Below, one piece after another: positions 22,874 through 32,519 of a stretch of DNA of 64,000 nucleotides (positions are counted from its first letter, which is position 1; the number at the start of each line of letters is the position of its first letter). The DNA is taken from NCBI GenBank assembly GCA_009746045.1, contig RPFO01000156.1, positions 64,001 through 128,000 of the forward strand, given 5' to 3'. The DNA is from Mesostigma viride. Taxonomy: Eukaryota > Streptophyta > Mesostigmatophyceae > Mesostigmatales > Mesostigmataceae. A program made the translations under genes and the position numbers. Under the pieces are notes generated by a model, which ran no database searches, was not told the origin of the DNA, and saw nothing but the letters and a program-made list of their open reading frames with translations.

Positions 22874-24270
22874 CCCTTGGATGGTGTCCAACTGGTTCCT
22901 AAAAGTAGTTACCAGTTGCACTTTGCATTATAAGGTCCACAAACCAACCTAATAACAATTTTACTATCCATATTGGGACCAAAGCACACACATATATATA
23001 GTTACTTGGGGGTCATGCCATTGGTCATGTTGCACTGTCCTATGGGTACATATTAAGGACCCCCCCCCAGGGGGGGGCGCTGGGTGCGAGACATGACACA
23101 CTTATCATGCATTATTGGACGTTTAGACGGTGAAGTTGACCCTGGCCTCGTAAAGGCAGTTGCACAGGTAGCTGGGCATGGCTACTGAACACTGACACCG
23201 GAGGTTGTCCCAGGGACCCATCAGGCAGATCTAAAAATAACTGGTGACTAAAAATAGGGACCAGTTTCCTTGGTACAATTGCTATCATTACAAGGCAAGT
23301 TTCCTAGTCCACATCGTCAAAAAACATCATAGATGGCAAGGCATGCATAGTTTCATCAATCCCAGCCTACAGAACATGCACTATAGCATCCAAACATAGA
23401 TCACAACGCCAATGGACAGCTGCACTCCTACGTATCATGGCATGGTACAAGGGCGAAGACTATAGCCAACACACTAACTACCACATGCTCATTTTTCTCA
23501 CATGGCGATGCTCTAATAAGCGTGTTCCAAAAGGCCTAGCATGGTGACAATGCTAGTTGAAGCTCATTTTATGCTGGGCTTGATTATATTAGCTGCTAAT
23601 CGTACGAAGCAACAACACAGCAACAAGAGGCATTGTCACGGTAGTGGTGATCTTTGAGCTTTACATGTTGCCATGTAAAGCTCAAATCATCACTAACGTG
23701 CGGCTTCAACTATATTTCATGTTGGTGTGAAGAAATAAAACCATATGGTAGCTAGCAAGGGCTAATAGTAAGTATGACACTATGCCAAGGCCCAAGTGCA
23801 CATGTAGCAAGGGGGTGCAAGGGGCTGTGTTACACATGCATCCAAAACATTAGAAACGACCTCCACGTGCATGGCCGAAGTGAAAGAATATAGAGACAAT
23901 GCACTGACATTGTATTTTATGCCAGCAAGGCACTGGGGCTTCCATGCTTGTTACATGGAGTGACTGCACAATGGCGCAGGCTTCCCATACTAGCAAAGCA
24001 AAAAGGCCAACCTAAAACAGGTCAGAATACCAACTGTCTTGAAGTTCTTAGGCAGTAAAAACCATCGTGATACCATAAACCACTTTTCTAAATGTTATAT
24101 CAATCGTTATTTTCGTATATTTGGTGTAAACACGGCTAATCATGAAGAAAACGGATGAAAAACTGATCGCAGTGGTTGTGTGCAACAACCACCATTGACC
24201 AATCCATAGAGTAGTAAAATAGTGACTTTAAGCCTATCAAATTTTTGATTACAGGTCCAAGATTACTTAC
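22874..24270. other. Non-coding stretch with hairpins
   Basis: No gene recognised. It contains a C10/G8 snap-back near 23058-23080 and a long hairpin at 23637-23700. Confidence 0.6.
23637..23700. repeat. 64-base imperfect hairpin
   Basis: The left arm (CACGGTAGTGGTGAT, then TTGAGCTTTACATG) pairs with the right arm (CATGTAAAGCTCAA, ATCATCACTA, ACGTG) across a 4-base loop, with two small bulges. The shape would suit a small-RNA precursor or the core of a foldback element. There is no evidence of expression. Confidence 0.75.
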
Positions 24271-24414
24271 CGAACGATAGAACAGCTTTACCTTGTCGAT
24301 GGCCGACGCTGGGATACTAAACTGCGCCAGGTCGAAACCGCAAATTATGGGTCTTGCGGGAGTTAGCACGCCGGAGGCAAGAAGGTGCCTCGCGACTTTC
24401 CCGGCCCATGAGCG
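24271..24414 (-). other. Candidate coding exon, unassigned
   Basis: Exactly 144 bases open in one frame (48 codons) between TTAG|CGC and TCG|GTAAGT. The translation includes AGKVARHLLASGVLTPARP and FDLAQFSIPASAIDKVKLFY, which has protein-like composition. No partner exons were found at either side, so it may be a relic or part of a gene with distant exons. Confidence 0.35.
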
Positions 24415-24906
24415 CTAATGGAATATGCGAAACACAATATATAAAAACTATTCGTGGCGAAACACCCCATGATACGACGTCAAACAACAAGATCTAGCTC
24501 CATCATCACCGCCCAGGCAAAAAACGCGCCCTGCCGCAATAAAATCCAGCCCGAGAAAACTGCGCGCATCATTAGATGTTGCGTGACTGCGGCTACAGCA
24601 TTTTTATAACGTACAAATTATGCCTACAAAATTTGGAACGGATCCATGCATCGATGCTCCTACACCAATCAATTTTCTGCACCGCCATAGCCTCGAATTT
24701 GCATACACGTCAATATTTTACATCCACGTTTCGTCCCATTTTACTGGGTACCCCCTGTACTTTGGTACTTCATACCTCCCTGTACACTTGTCCAAATATA
24801 GTGATGTCCGGTTGCAAGCTGTAGTACACATCTAGATCTAGCAGCAGATCTAATAATATCATGGATACTACTTCTGGCATTCGCGCCAGCTCGGTTCTAA
24901 AACTCA

Positions 24907-24953
24907 GTACCTATTTCTAGTTACCAGTAAAACTGGTAACTAGAAATAGGTAC
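24907..24953. repeat. Perfect 22-bp hairpin
   Basis: GTACCTATTTCTAGTTACCAGT is followed after three bases by its exact reverse complement. Related broken versions occur near 22890-22930 and 23228-23265. Confidence 0.9.
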
Positions 24954-24969
24954 CAGTACCATTTAAGGG

Positions 24970-25233
24970 TTAAAATTAAATTAAATTAAATTATAACATG
25001 CCTCCGTGGGGGGGTCATGTAGCACATATTTCATGATGGATGGGGTGGAGGAAGCCGCGTGATCGAACTATCCTAACTCTATCTAGAAAATCCTATCTGC
25101 ACTACTCATCAAAACGCCTCCTCCGGCCGCTTGGCGGGGGGAGGTGGCTTGCCCACAGGGTCGGGCGTGTGCGCCTTGACGATCTTCTTCCACCGCGTCT
25201 TGTCCTGCATGGCAGTCCAAAGACGGGAGAGAG
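24970..25233 (-). mobile_element. LINE 3' end with C-terminal coding remnant
   Basis: A (TTAAA)n tail, the CCTCCGTGGGG motif, and about 110 bases of coding sequence, minus orientation. The coding part reads LWTAMQDKTRWKKIVKAHTP and then PDPVGKPPPPAKRPEEAF before a stop. It aligns with the plus-strand LINE at 46686-47380. The 5' truncation point abuts GCCAAGTGCCAT. Confidence 0.75.
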
Positions 25234-26703
25234 AGTGGAGCCAAGTGCCATGCCATCCCCATAAGGCAGGACCAGCCGTTGGATCCACTATTAATAACTC
25301 TGTCGGTTCACCGGCGCGGGAATAAACTCAACTCAACCCAACTCATGCCATCGAGGCACCATCCGGCCAGGCGATACGAGCCCCCAGGGCCCAGGCGAAC
25401 AGAGGACAGCTAAGCTAGTATATATTCGGAAATACATATTCGTCGAATAGTGGGTCCTTCCGTTATCGAATCGAATATACTCGACTCCTGATCACTTTCG
25501 CCGTATTCCAATCCGAATATATTCGGTTCGGCGAGGTGTCAGCCGTATTCTAATATATTCGAATTCCGATTCGGTAGTCGAGTGATATCATTCGGTATGC
25601 GCCAGCTGGTACACCGTCCGCATTAGAAGTTTTAAATAAATAATTAGCTTCTGGAAAATGTTCTGGCTGAAAACCATAAAAAAAACAAAAGAAAATTAAT
25701 TAATTAACTCCGGGGGCTGAGGACTGGACTCAACAAACAAACAAACAAAATTAATTAATTAACTCATGTGGGCACGGGGTCGTCGCCTTGTGAGAAAACA
25801 AACAAACACTTTATATTATATAAAGTACATAAAACCTTTGAAAATACCTTGGACAGGCGGGGAACATGAAATATCGTGAAAATCGAAAAAAACCCGCGAG
25901 ACCGGCAGGCCGAGCGCGGGGTGAGGCGCGAACCAAGTGAACCGCTTTTGCATCCCGCCAGCAATCCACGCTCTACTGCCTCGGCAGGGCACGTCCGGTC
26001 AGTCGGTACTCAGTAGAGGCTGAGGCCTGAGCGTGTCTACAGATGTACATGTATGATGTACTAATCATGTGCGATACTTAATTATGGGCCTTGAGCAATT
26101 AAATAGGGTATCACTGACCTGAGACCTCCACTGACTATAGCCTGTCGGTGGCCGAAAGGGGGGCCGCCGGGCCGGGTTGGGGACGGCGTGTACCATATCT
26201 ACCAAACAAACAAAAGAAATTTAATTAAATAAGTACTTACCCACGTGCCTTGAACGGCTGCAGGACAAACAAACAAACAAAAGGTTTTAATTAAATAATA
26301 AAAACCCGGGACTCTAACTGGCTCCCCAACAAACAATCCAGGGTTATTCGTAATGGCAAATACGGCAAAAATTGACCCATAATAACAAACTTCCAATGCG
26401 GACCAGGTTGTAAAATACGTGTGCGGGGTATAATACGTGGACTTAAAATACGCGTATTATACGTGGGGGGTATAAAATACGCGGTGGTAAAATGCGCGAC
26501 AGTTTTTGTGGTCCAATTGTCAGTCACCCAATTAGCACGCTCCTTGATGATGGTCATGCAGTTATTACAACTGAAATTTGGTGTATGTGCTTATTTATTA
26601 ACATCTTCCATTTATGCCCTGCAATCCTATCTGATTATGATTTGTTAAATGCAGGGGGGAGCATGCTGCAACGGGAATTGTAAGGAATCAATTAATTAAT
26701 TAA
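25234..26703. other. Intergenic repeat debris
   Basis: No gene recognised. From 25420 to 25600 there are many ATTCGG/CGAATA motifs resembling hAT subterminal repeats. From 25670 to 26300 at least five (CAAA)n tracts abut (TTAA)n, like decayed retroelement tails. From 26405 to 26500, TATAATACG/AAAATACG motifs recur as in the TIR element at 47982-49916. Confidence 0.5.
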
Positions 26704-26875
26704 TTAATTAATTGTAAGGAAAGCCATCCACTCTATAATGCATGAGAGGACATAAGACACAACTACGGACCATGCTCTCAAGGATCCCACAACAAGCTCC
26801 ATACACATACACACACATTCATCATTGACAAAATGCACAACAGCAGAGGATATAAGACACAAGGACCTTATTGTG

Positions 26876-26913
26876 GGATCCTTGAGAGCAAGTGCTCTCA
26901 AGGATCCCACAAC
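26876..26913. repeat. Palindrome of 18-bp arms
   Basis: GTGGGATCCTTGAGAGCA, a two-base spacer, then the exact reverse complement. The right arm is also part of a direct repeat (26770-26816 and 26889-26936) containing CAACAAGCTCCATACACATA. Confidence 0.88.
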
Positions 26914-26936
26914 AAGCTCCATACACATACACACTC

Positions 26937-27520
26937 GCCAGTGACCCAACAACTGCCGAGAAGGAGGGGTGACGTGCCCTCCTCTGTACTGGACCATGCC
27001 GGCCACCATCTGCTTGAAAGAGGCGCTCTCAGCCGCATTGAAGGCAATGCCGTTCTCGATAAAAAATTCGGCAGCCAGCAGCTGGACACCTTTCTCGTCG
27101 ACGGGAACCAGCCATTTGGTGATGCTCAGCTGGCCTTTGCTGGGAACCGACGACAAGTCAGCCGGCGCAGCCCCTCCCATCTCCGCCATTGCCCTGTTCA
27201 AATTGTGCTGCTTCTTGGTGTCTGACTGCTGCGACTTGTTGTTATACATCCTGAGAAACTTGCTCCGGATATTCGGTGGAATTTTGTCGCAGGGTAACAT
27301 CCCTTCCCCTGCGATTCCGGCAAAGTGTGCACGGACTGACTCGGAATACGCTGATTGCCCCCGCCTTGTAGGAGAAGTTCTTGTTGCAAAATGAGCAGAA
27401 CTTATTCGACACAAACTGCGTTTTGTTACTAACAGCATCTGTGACTGCTTCTTTCTTCTCGAGAACGAAATCCCATTCAGGCCCTTTCTTCCTCATGGCT
27501 GCAAATCGAAAATGGCTGCA
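26937..27520 (-). pseudogene. hAT transposase N-terminal fragment (BED zinc finger)
   Basis: From about 27493 the minus strand reads MRKKGPEWDFVLEKKE and then KFCSFCNKNFSYKAGAISVF, a BED-type zinc-finger start with CxxC. A frameshift near 27370 leads to a second frame with HFAGIAGEGMLPC, giving the H and C ligands. Further on, FFIENGIAFNAAESASFKQM and VTPPSRQLL match the conserved start of the hAT catalytic region. The DDE catalytic core is missing, since the fragment ends at 26937 in a tandem repeat. A dead autonomous relative could have driven the nearby hAT-like MITEs; that link is inference. Confidence 0.7.
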
Positions 27521-27599
27521 CACTGTCGCACAGTCGCACTGGCCTCGTCGTCGCTATATTGCATTACACCGTCAGTAGCACAGCTGGCATTTGCTGGCA

Positions 27600-30500
27600 C
27601 ACTGTTATCAACTATATTAAAAACCATCGGGCATCCTGTGGTCCGTACGCCGTAACTTTCCGTACATTTCAGTGGATAACTCGTGATCGACGGGTGTCCT
27701 TTTCGCCTTTTACCGTTGGGCACAAGTCGTCGGAATTTGGAGATCGTACAGGCTTCCGTGCGTGGCTGGATCGAAGACGGCGTATCTTGAGCGGAGGACG
27801 AAAGGCGTTTGTTCAGTGAGACGCCATTGGCGTTCACTCGCGGGCATCTTTAATGGCTTTAAAGTCGTCTCGCGACATTTTGACGTTAGCGAGTCGATCG
27901 AGCTTGACTGGCGCGTAGTTGGTCGAACTTTTGCGACTTGCCACCTGTCGACTCATCGAAACTGGGTCGCCTACTAGAGTGACGGTCGGCTTGACGGCTT
28001 TCGTCTTTTCGCCGTTGCTCTCGCCGTGTTCGACTTTCCACCTTTTTCGACTTTCTACCTGTCGGAATGACGAAACTGCGTTAGCGGCCGGACAGGTTCG
28101 CCTGAAGTTATTCCCCTGCACGTGGCGGCTGCCCATATACCAACCTAGGACGATCGTCGTAGGTTGGTACATGCAAACTGCGTCGTCTACTGAAGTGACG
28201 GTCCAAAGACTGACGGGCGAAGATACTTTTTGTTGCTGTTAAAATTTTCCGTCTTGAATCCATGCAGGTGCTTAAAAGGGACCAAAAGACGTTAGGTTTG
28301 AAACTGACCAAAGTTTCTAAGTCGTCGAAATTTGCTAATTGGGATTTTGCAACCGACTGTATCCAACTATATTAAAAACCATCGGGCATATCCAACTATA
28401 TTAAAAACCATCGGGCATCCTGTGGCGGATCTCAGTAGAATTTCCGTACTTTTCAGGAGCTCCTCGTGGTCGACGTGTGTCCTTGGCGCCGTTTCCCGTT
28501 GGGCGCAAGGAGACGGACTTTGGAGATCGTACAGGCTTCCGTATGTGGTTGGGCTGAAGACGCCGTATCTCGGGCGGCGGACGGAGAGACTTTGTTCAGT
28601 GGGACACTATTGGCGTTCACTCGCTCGCATCTTTAATGGCTTTAAAGTCGTCTCGCGACATTTTGACGTTAGCGACTCGATCGAGCTTGACTGGCGGGTA
28701 CTCGGTCGAACTTTTGAGACTTGCCACCTGTCGGCTGACCGAAACTGGGTCGCCTACTACTAGAGTGACGGTCGGCTTGACGGCTTTCGTCTTTTCGCTT
28801 GCCACCTGTCGGCTAACCGAAAATAGGTCGCCTACTAGCGTTACGGTCAGCTTGACGGACGAAAGCCGTCAAGCCTGACGGTCGGCTGGACGGACGAAAG
28901 CCGTCAAGCCCTGCATGTAAAGACCATCGGGCATCCTGTGGCCCGTATGCCGTAACTTTCCGTACTTATCTTCAGGGGTCCTCGTGATCGACGGGTGTCC
29001 TTTTCGCCTTTTCCCGTTGGGCGCAAGTCGACGGAATTTGGAGATCGTACAGGCTTCCGTGCGTGGTTGGACCGAAGACGCCGTATCTCCAATAGCATTC
29101 GGCAAGGCTATATATATGTGGCGGATCTCCGTACTTTTCGCTCCTCGTCGTCGTTTAAGTTCGCGCCGCGTTCACTCGCTCGCATCTTTATGGCTTTCAA
29201 GACGTCGTCTCGCGACATTATTGTTGACGTGAGCGACTCGAGCGAGCTTGCGACGGTTCTCGCCTTTTCGCGGGGGGCGGGGGGGGGGGGGCGGGGGGGA
29301 GGAACTCCGGGTGGGGGGGAGGCGGGGGGCGGGGGGGGGAGGGGGGGGGGGGGGCGGGGGGGGAGGAACTCCGGGTGGGTGGGTGGGCGGGGGGGCGGGG
29401 GGGGGGGGAGGAACTTCCGGGTGGGTGGGGGGCGGGGGGGCGGGGGGGGGGGGGGAGGAACTCCGGGTGGGTGGGGGCGGGGGGGCGGGGGATCCCGCAG
29501 ACTATGGCGTCTCGCTGAGGTGGGCGGGGGGCCTTGCGACCTCGCCCGGCCGGGGCGGACCGTCTTAGTGCGGTCCTGGGGGGGGAGGCGGGGAACCTCC
29601 GGGTGGCGGGTGGGGGGCGCGGGGGCCTTGCGACCTCGCCGTCTCACTCAGGCGGGGAGGCATCCTGTGGCGGATCTTCATACTTTTCCGGTCTTTTTCA
29701 GGGGTCCTCGTGGTCGACGCCTGTCCTTCGCGCCACGCCTTTTCGCGGGGGGCGGGGGGCGCATCATGCCGGCCGGCTGAGGGGGAGGCGGGGGGGGGGG
29801 GGGGTACCGACCTCCGGGTGGGTGGGTGGGCGGGCTGGGCGGGGGATCCCGCAGACTCTGGCGTCTCGCTGAGGAGGGCGGGGGGCCTTGCGACCTCGCC
29901 GTCTCACTCAAGCGGGGAGGCATCCTGTGGCGGATCTTCGTACTTTTCCTGGGCCGGTCGGCGGGGGGCGTATCATGGCTGACGGAGGGGGAGGGGGGGG
30001 GGAACCTCCGGATGGGTGAGTGCGGGGGAGATCCCGCAGACTCTGGCGTTGACTCGCTCAGGAGGGTGGGAGGCCTCATTGCGACCTCAATTGATACATG
30101 TAAAGACCATCGGCTTGCTGAGGGGGGGGGGTTGCGACCTCGGCTGGGGCGGCGGGGCGTCTCACTGAGGCGGCAAATGGCCTCCGGGTGGGTGGGCGGG
30201 GGGGGGGGGGGGGGGGAGGAACTCCGGGTGGGTGGGGGGCGGGGGGCGGGGGATCCCGCAGACTCTGGCGTCTCGCTGAGGTGGGCGGGGGGCCTTGCGA
30301 CCTCGCCCGGCCGGGGCGGACCGTCTTAGTGTCCTGGGGGGGGGAGGGGAGGGGGGGGGGGGGGGGGGGAGGAACTCCGGGTGGGTGGGTGGGCGGGGGG
30401 GGGGGGGGGGGGAGGAACTTCCGGGTGGGTGGGGGGGGGGGGGGGGGGAGGAACTCCGGGTGGGTGGGGGGGCGGGGGGGGCGGGGGATCCCGCAGACTA

Positions 30501-30820
30501 TGGCGTCTCGCTGAGGTGGGCGGGGGGCCTTGCGACCTCGCCCGGCCGGGGCGGACCGTCTTAGTGTCCTGGGGGGGGGGAGGCGGGGGAACCTCCGGGT
30601 GGCGGGTGGGGGGCGCGGGGGCCTTGCGACCTCGCCGTCTCACTCAGGCGGGGAGGCATCCTGTGGCGGATCTTCATACTTTTCCGGTCTTTTTCAGGGG
30701 TCCTCGTGGTCGACGCCTGTCCTTCGCGCCACGCCTTTTCGCGGGGGGCGGGGGGCGCATCATGCCGGCCGGCTGAGGGGGAGGGCGGGGGGGGTGGGGG
30801 GTACCGACCTCCGGGTGGGT
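27600..30820. repeat. Degenerate tandem array, G-rich in its right half
   Basis: Units of a few hundred bases start with ACCATCGGGCATCCTGTGG (27624, 28405, 28922; shortened at 29655, 29918, 30655). They contain GACGGGTGTCCTTTTCGCC, TGGAGATCGTACAGGCTTCC and TCGTCTCGCGACATTTTGAC. From 29270 onward units are dominated by poly-G blocks with GGAACTCCGGGTGGGTGGG. A near-identical segment of about 300 bp occurs at 29483-29780 and 30485-30778, so part of the array duplicated recently with an offset near 1 kb. No credible protein-coding frame. Confidence 0.85.
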
Positions 30821-30827
30821 TTAGAGT

Positions 30828-32519
30828 GTGGCTGTAAGGGCTGTGAGGGGTCTAGAGGCAGAGGGTCCTGATACAAAGGAGCCCATTGCTGGGGACCTGC
30901 TGATCCTCCCTACTACGTTTGACCCACGTGAGTTGGGTGTGCAGAGGTACCAGATCCCAGGAACGAGTCCTGTACCTTGGCGCAAGCTAGTGGAGATGAT
31001 GCAAAGCCCCAAGATGGCTAAGGCATGGACTCTTGGCTTTGTTGCTTCTGGGCATGAGTGGATAGTTGCCAACTGTGCAGAGCCTGTGGATGTCCTCCCT
31101 GAGGATCACCAGCTGCTCAGGTTGATGTTTGTCCTCAAGCTCAAGGAGGTAGATGGCGTGCAGGTGCCACATGTTAGACCAGTTGTGACTGAGTACCATG
31201 GCACTGGACAGTTAGCAGATGAGGAGCTTTACACACCAGGGATGCTGCATGATACATGGAGGATTTTGTTGTGCATTTATTTGTCTTTTCTGCAGAAGGG
31301 GATACCCTATAGCTCTGTGTTGGTAGATTTCAAGAGGGCTTTTCTTAAGGGTGATCAGCAGGAAGCACAGGATACTTGGCGCACAATACCCCCTTTCTTT
31401 GTTAAGGTGCCTGCAGTGTGGAGGGCAGAGCTGAAGACGAGGTATTTGAGGATTCTCAAAGGCGTGGAAGGCCTTAGATCGAGTCCCATCATCTGGAGGA
31501 AGAGCTTGGAGAAGTACCTCAGGTCTGTCTGTGGTCTCTCAGTCTCTCCAGTTGATCCTTGTCTGTTTCAGGGTAGCTATGAGGGGCTGCCAGCGTTTGC
31601 CTCCCTGCATGGTGATGATCTGCATCTCCTGGGCCATCCCACTTGGCAAGAGTTGACTCTGGCCAGGATCCAGAAACGGTTTGAACTGGGTAAGATCCAG
31701 TACATGGTTGAGAATGAGCCCATGGTGTTTTGTGGAATGCAGGCGACCTTGGTCCATCAGCAGGGTACATGGTCCATCCAGCTGGAGGGTGGTAAGGATT
31801 ATCCTCAGCAGATCATAGATGCCTTGCAGGAGCCCATCACCCAGGCCAGATGTGCAACAATACGAGGTATGTTGGCATGGCTGGCCAGCATTTGTGCTCC
31901 TGACCTGTTGGTCCTGAGTCGGTTGACCGATTCCCAACTGGTTGAGGTGGGTGCTGAGAGAGTGGTAGAGGCTGTTCGCATGTCTCCCCCTCTCATGCTG
32001 GGTCCTTTGGATTTGTACAGGCCTTTTGACATGATGCTCTATGTGGACAGTTCTATGGATAGTAGGAAGGTCACAGAGGTCAGGGGCCGTGCAGCAGCAT
32101 TAATATCCCTGGTGCAGGAACAGTCCTCTCTGGTCTGCTGGTACAGTCGGTTGCAAAACAGGGTAACTCCCAGCAGTGACATTGCTGAGTGCAGGGCAAT
32201 CTGTGAAGGGCTTCATACTGCTCTTTACTTGAGGGAGCTATTTTACCAGCTATGTCAAGTGGCTTCCTGTCGGTTGCAGATGCACACACTGGTAAGAACT
32301 GACAGCATGGGCATGGTGCAGTTTGTGCACAGGCAGCTGGCCAGGAGCAGGGACCTTGATTATTTGTTGCTCAAGGAAATGTCTTGCTTAGCTAACATTG
32401 AACATGTGGCTGGCGTGGACAACCCTGCAGATGCTCTCACCAAGCTGGAGGAGAAGGCTGAGCTGCAATACCCTTTGCTTCGTGGGCTCATGGCCTCCAA
32501 GGGGGGAGGGCCAGAGTAG
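30828..32519 (+). CDS. Ty1/copia-type reverse transcriptase-RNase H, 5'-truncated
   Basis: An uninterrupted frame of about 563 codons. The RT region includes SVLVDFKRAFLKGD (first catalytic Asp), then SLHGDDLHLLG in place of the usual YVDD box, then the copia-type K-x-FELGKIQYMV block. The C-terminal RNase H has YVDSSMDSRK, SSDIAECRAI, RTDSMGMV and the ending VDNPADALTKL. Gag, protease and integrase are absent. The frame begins exactly where the G-rich array ends, near 30820, with no credible ATG there, so the element is truncated or the junction is a rearrangement. Being free of stops suggests a fairly recent insertion. Confidence 0.88.
   Translation: MAVRAVRGLEAEGPDTKEPIAGDLLILPTTFDPRELGVQRYQIPGTSPVPWRKLVEMMQSPKMAKAWTLGFVASGHEWIVANCAEPVDVLPEDHQLLRLMFVLKLKEVDGVQVPHVRPVVTEYHGTGQLADEELYTPGMLHDTWRILLCIYLSFLQKGIPYSSVLVDFKRAFLKGDQQEAQDTWRTIPPFFVKVPAVWRAELKTRYLRILKGVEGLRSSPIIWRKSLEKYLRSVCGLSVSPVDPCLFQGSYEGLPAFASLHGDDLHLLGHPTWQELTLARIQKRFELGKIQYMVENEPMVFCGMQATLVHQQGTWSIQLEGGKDYPQQIIDALQEPITQARCATIRGMLAWLASICAPDLLVLSRLTDSQLVEVGAERVVEAVRMSPPLMLGPLDLYRPFDMMLYVDSSMDSRKVTEVRGRAAALISLVQEQSSLVCWYSRLQNRVTPSSDIAECRAICEGLHTALYLRELFYQLCQVASCRLQMHTLVRTDSMGMVQFVHRQLARSRDLDYLLLKEMSCLANIEHVAGVDNPADALTKLEEKAELQYPLLRGLMASKGGGPE

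Noticed and set aside
29000-30776. Glycine-rich and proline-rich reading frames
   Set aside because: They translate poly-G blocks of the degenerate array; no splice or start context.
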